A DNA stretch of 64,000 nucleotides from the NCBI GenBank assembly GCA_944325195.1, contig CALUZB010000004.1, positions 558,001-622,000 on the forward strand. Reading direction: 5' to 3'. Shown here piece by piece: positions 63,613 through 64,000 of this stretch. A model generated the notes under the pieces. That model made no database searches and was not told the origin of the DNA. It saw only the letters and a program-made list of their open reading frames with translations. The DNA is from an uncultured Desulfovibrionaceae bacterium (GTDB lineage Bacteria > Desulfobacterota > Desulfovibrionia > Desulfovibrionales > Desulfovibrionaceae). Numbering within the stretch: the stretch's first letter is position 1; the number at the start of each line of letters is the position of its first letter. The position numbers and the translations under genes are program-made.

Positions 63613-64000
63613 ATGCTCTGGTCAAATCTCAATATGAAGAAAAAAATGGTTCTGGTTTTTGGCGGTCTGATTGTTTTCTTTTGTGGGGCAATGCTTGTAC
63701 TTACGTTTATCTTGCGGGATGTTGTCGAGCGCTCTGAAGCTGTTTTGGAAAAGACTCAATACACAGCTAATATAACGGCTCGTGAAGTGGATCATCTTAA
63801 GTGGACGGAAGAGCTCATTAGCTTTATCGAGCAAAATGGTGAAGTTCCCCTTGCCGTTCAGGCGGACCATACAAAATGCGCTTTTGGTAAATGGTTTATG
63901 GGGGATGGGAGAGATGAACTGGAGAGGCTGGTGCCCAGTGTACGCGCTCAGTTCAGTAGAATGGAAGAGCCTCACCGTAAATTGCATAACAGCGCCCCTG
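63613..64000 (+). CDS. Methyl-accepting chemotaxis protein-like, CZB zinc-binding sensor (partial)
   Basis: The gene runs off the right edge; 129 codons are visible. AGGGGG precedes the ATG. After a short basic start (MLWSNLNMKKKM) comes a membrane helix ('VLVFGGLIVFFCGAMLVLTF'). A domain then follows with 'HLKWTEELISFIEQ', 'DHTKCAFGKWFMG' and 'EPHRKLHNSA', which is the CZB pattern (His, H/C-x-FGKW, H-x3-H) that binds zinc. Placed after the first helix, the CZB domain would be periplasmic, as in many Desulfovibrio chemoreceptors. The HAMP and signalling domains would lie beyond the edge, so the MCP label is an inference. Confidence 0.8.
   Translation, partial: MLWSNLNMKKKMVLVFGGLIVFFCGAMLVLTFILRDVVERSEAVLEKTQYTANITAREVDHLKWTEELISFIEQNGEVPLAVQADHTKCAFGKWFMGDGRDELERLVPSVRAQFSRMEEPHRKLHNSAP

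Overview
The window looks like a stretch of chromosome from a sulfate- or sulfite-reducing bacterium of the Desulfovibrio group (Desulfobacterota), with moderate G+C. The main clues are a DsrC whose sequence and two C-terminal cysteines match the Desulfovibrio type, the dnaA-dnaN-gyrB-gyrA-TPR gene order, a single-domain IMP cyclohydrolase, and a CZB-type chemoreceptor at the right edge. The genus cannot be fixed from the sequence alone.

Layout. 0-2.5 kb: the start of a DUF4918-type uracil-DNA glycosylase-like gene, a universal stress protein and a winged-helix/TolB/TPR regulator with a 40-bp palindrome over its promoter. 2.6-7.4 kb: a structured intergenic region, then a promoter, a 47-codon leader ORF and a large stem-loop ahead of a potABCD-type polyamine ABC transporter operon. 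7.5-9.6 kb: hrcA-grpE. 9.6-16.7 kb: envelope and RNA-modification genes (Sel1-repeat protein, RlmM-like, LysM lytic transglycosylase MltD, SpoU methyltransferase, DEAD-box helicase). 16.9-22.4 kb: glnS, a UDP-glucuronate 4-epimerase, parS-parA-parB and the heptose-7-phosphate kinase. 22.9-30.3 kb: a glycine-zipper lipoprotein, a YhaO/YhaN (SbcD/SbcC-like) pair, purH, an unknown gene, a NeuD/PglD-like acyltransferase and a rhodanese. 30.3-32.8 kb (minus strand): TtuA/Ncs6-like tRNA thiolase, EamA permease, YchJ. 33.2-41.8 kb: dnaA, dnaN, gyrB, gyrA and a TPR lipoprotein, the replication-origin neighbourhood.

42-52.5 kb: a surface-glycan locus (three GT-B glycosyltransferases, ABC flippase, ManC, Gmd, Fcl-like epimerase, methyltransferase) ending in an acyltransferase remnant truncated at an IS5-type transposase remnant. 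Its coding sequences carry poly-G tracts of 9, 7, 7 and 11 bases. The 9-G tract puts the first glycosyltransferase out of frame by exactly one base, and the 11-G tract lies in frame inside the methyltransferase. A separate frameshifted AT3/SGNH acyltransferase lies at 57-59 kb, and an (AC)14 repeat sits just upstream of the chemoreceptor at 63.4 kb. Together these suggest simple-sequence-repeat phase variation of surface glycans, and perhaps of a chemoreceptor. This is the most interesting possible system in the window, and the idea is an inference from one sequence.

52.8-64 kb: BON lipoprotein, LarC, YitT, DsrC, a TraT-like lipoprotein, the broken acyltransferase, FolE2, NikR, a small methyltransferase, GpsA, tRNA-Ala(GGC) and the truncated chemoreceptor. 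No rRNA, CRISPR array or prophage was seen. Gene calls rest on reading motifs and remembered family features; no database search was run.
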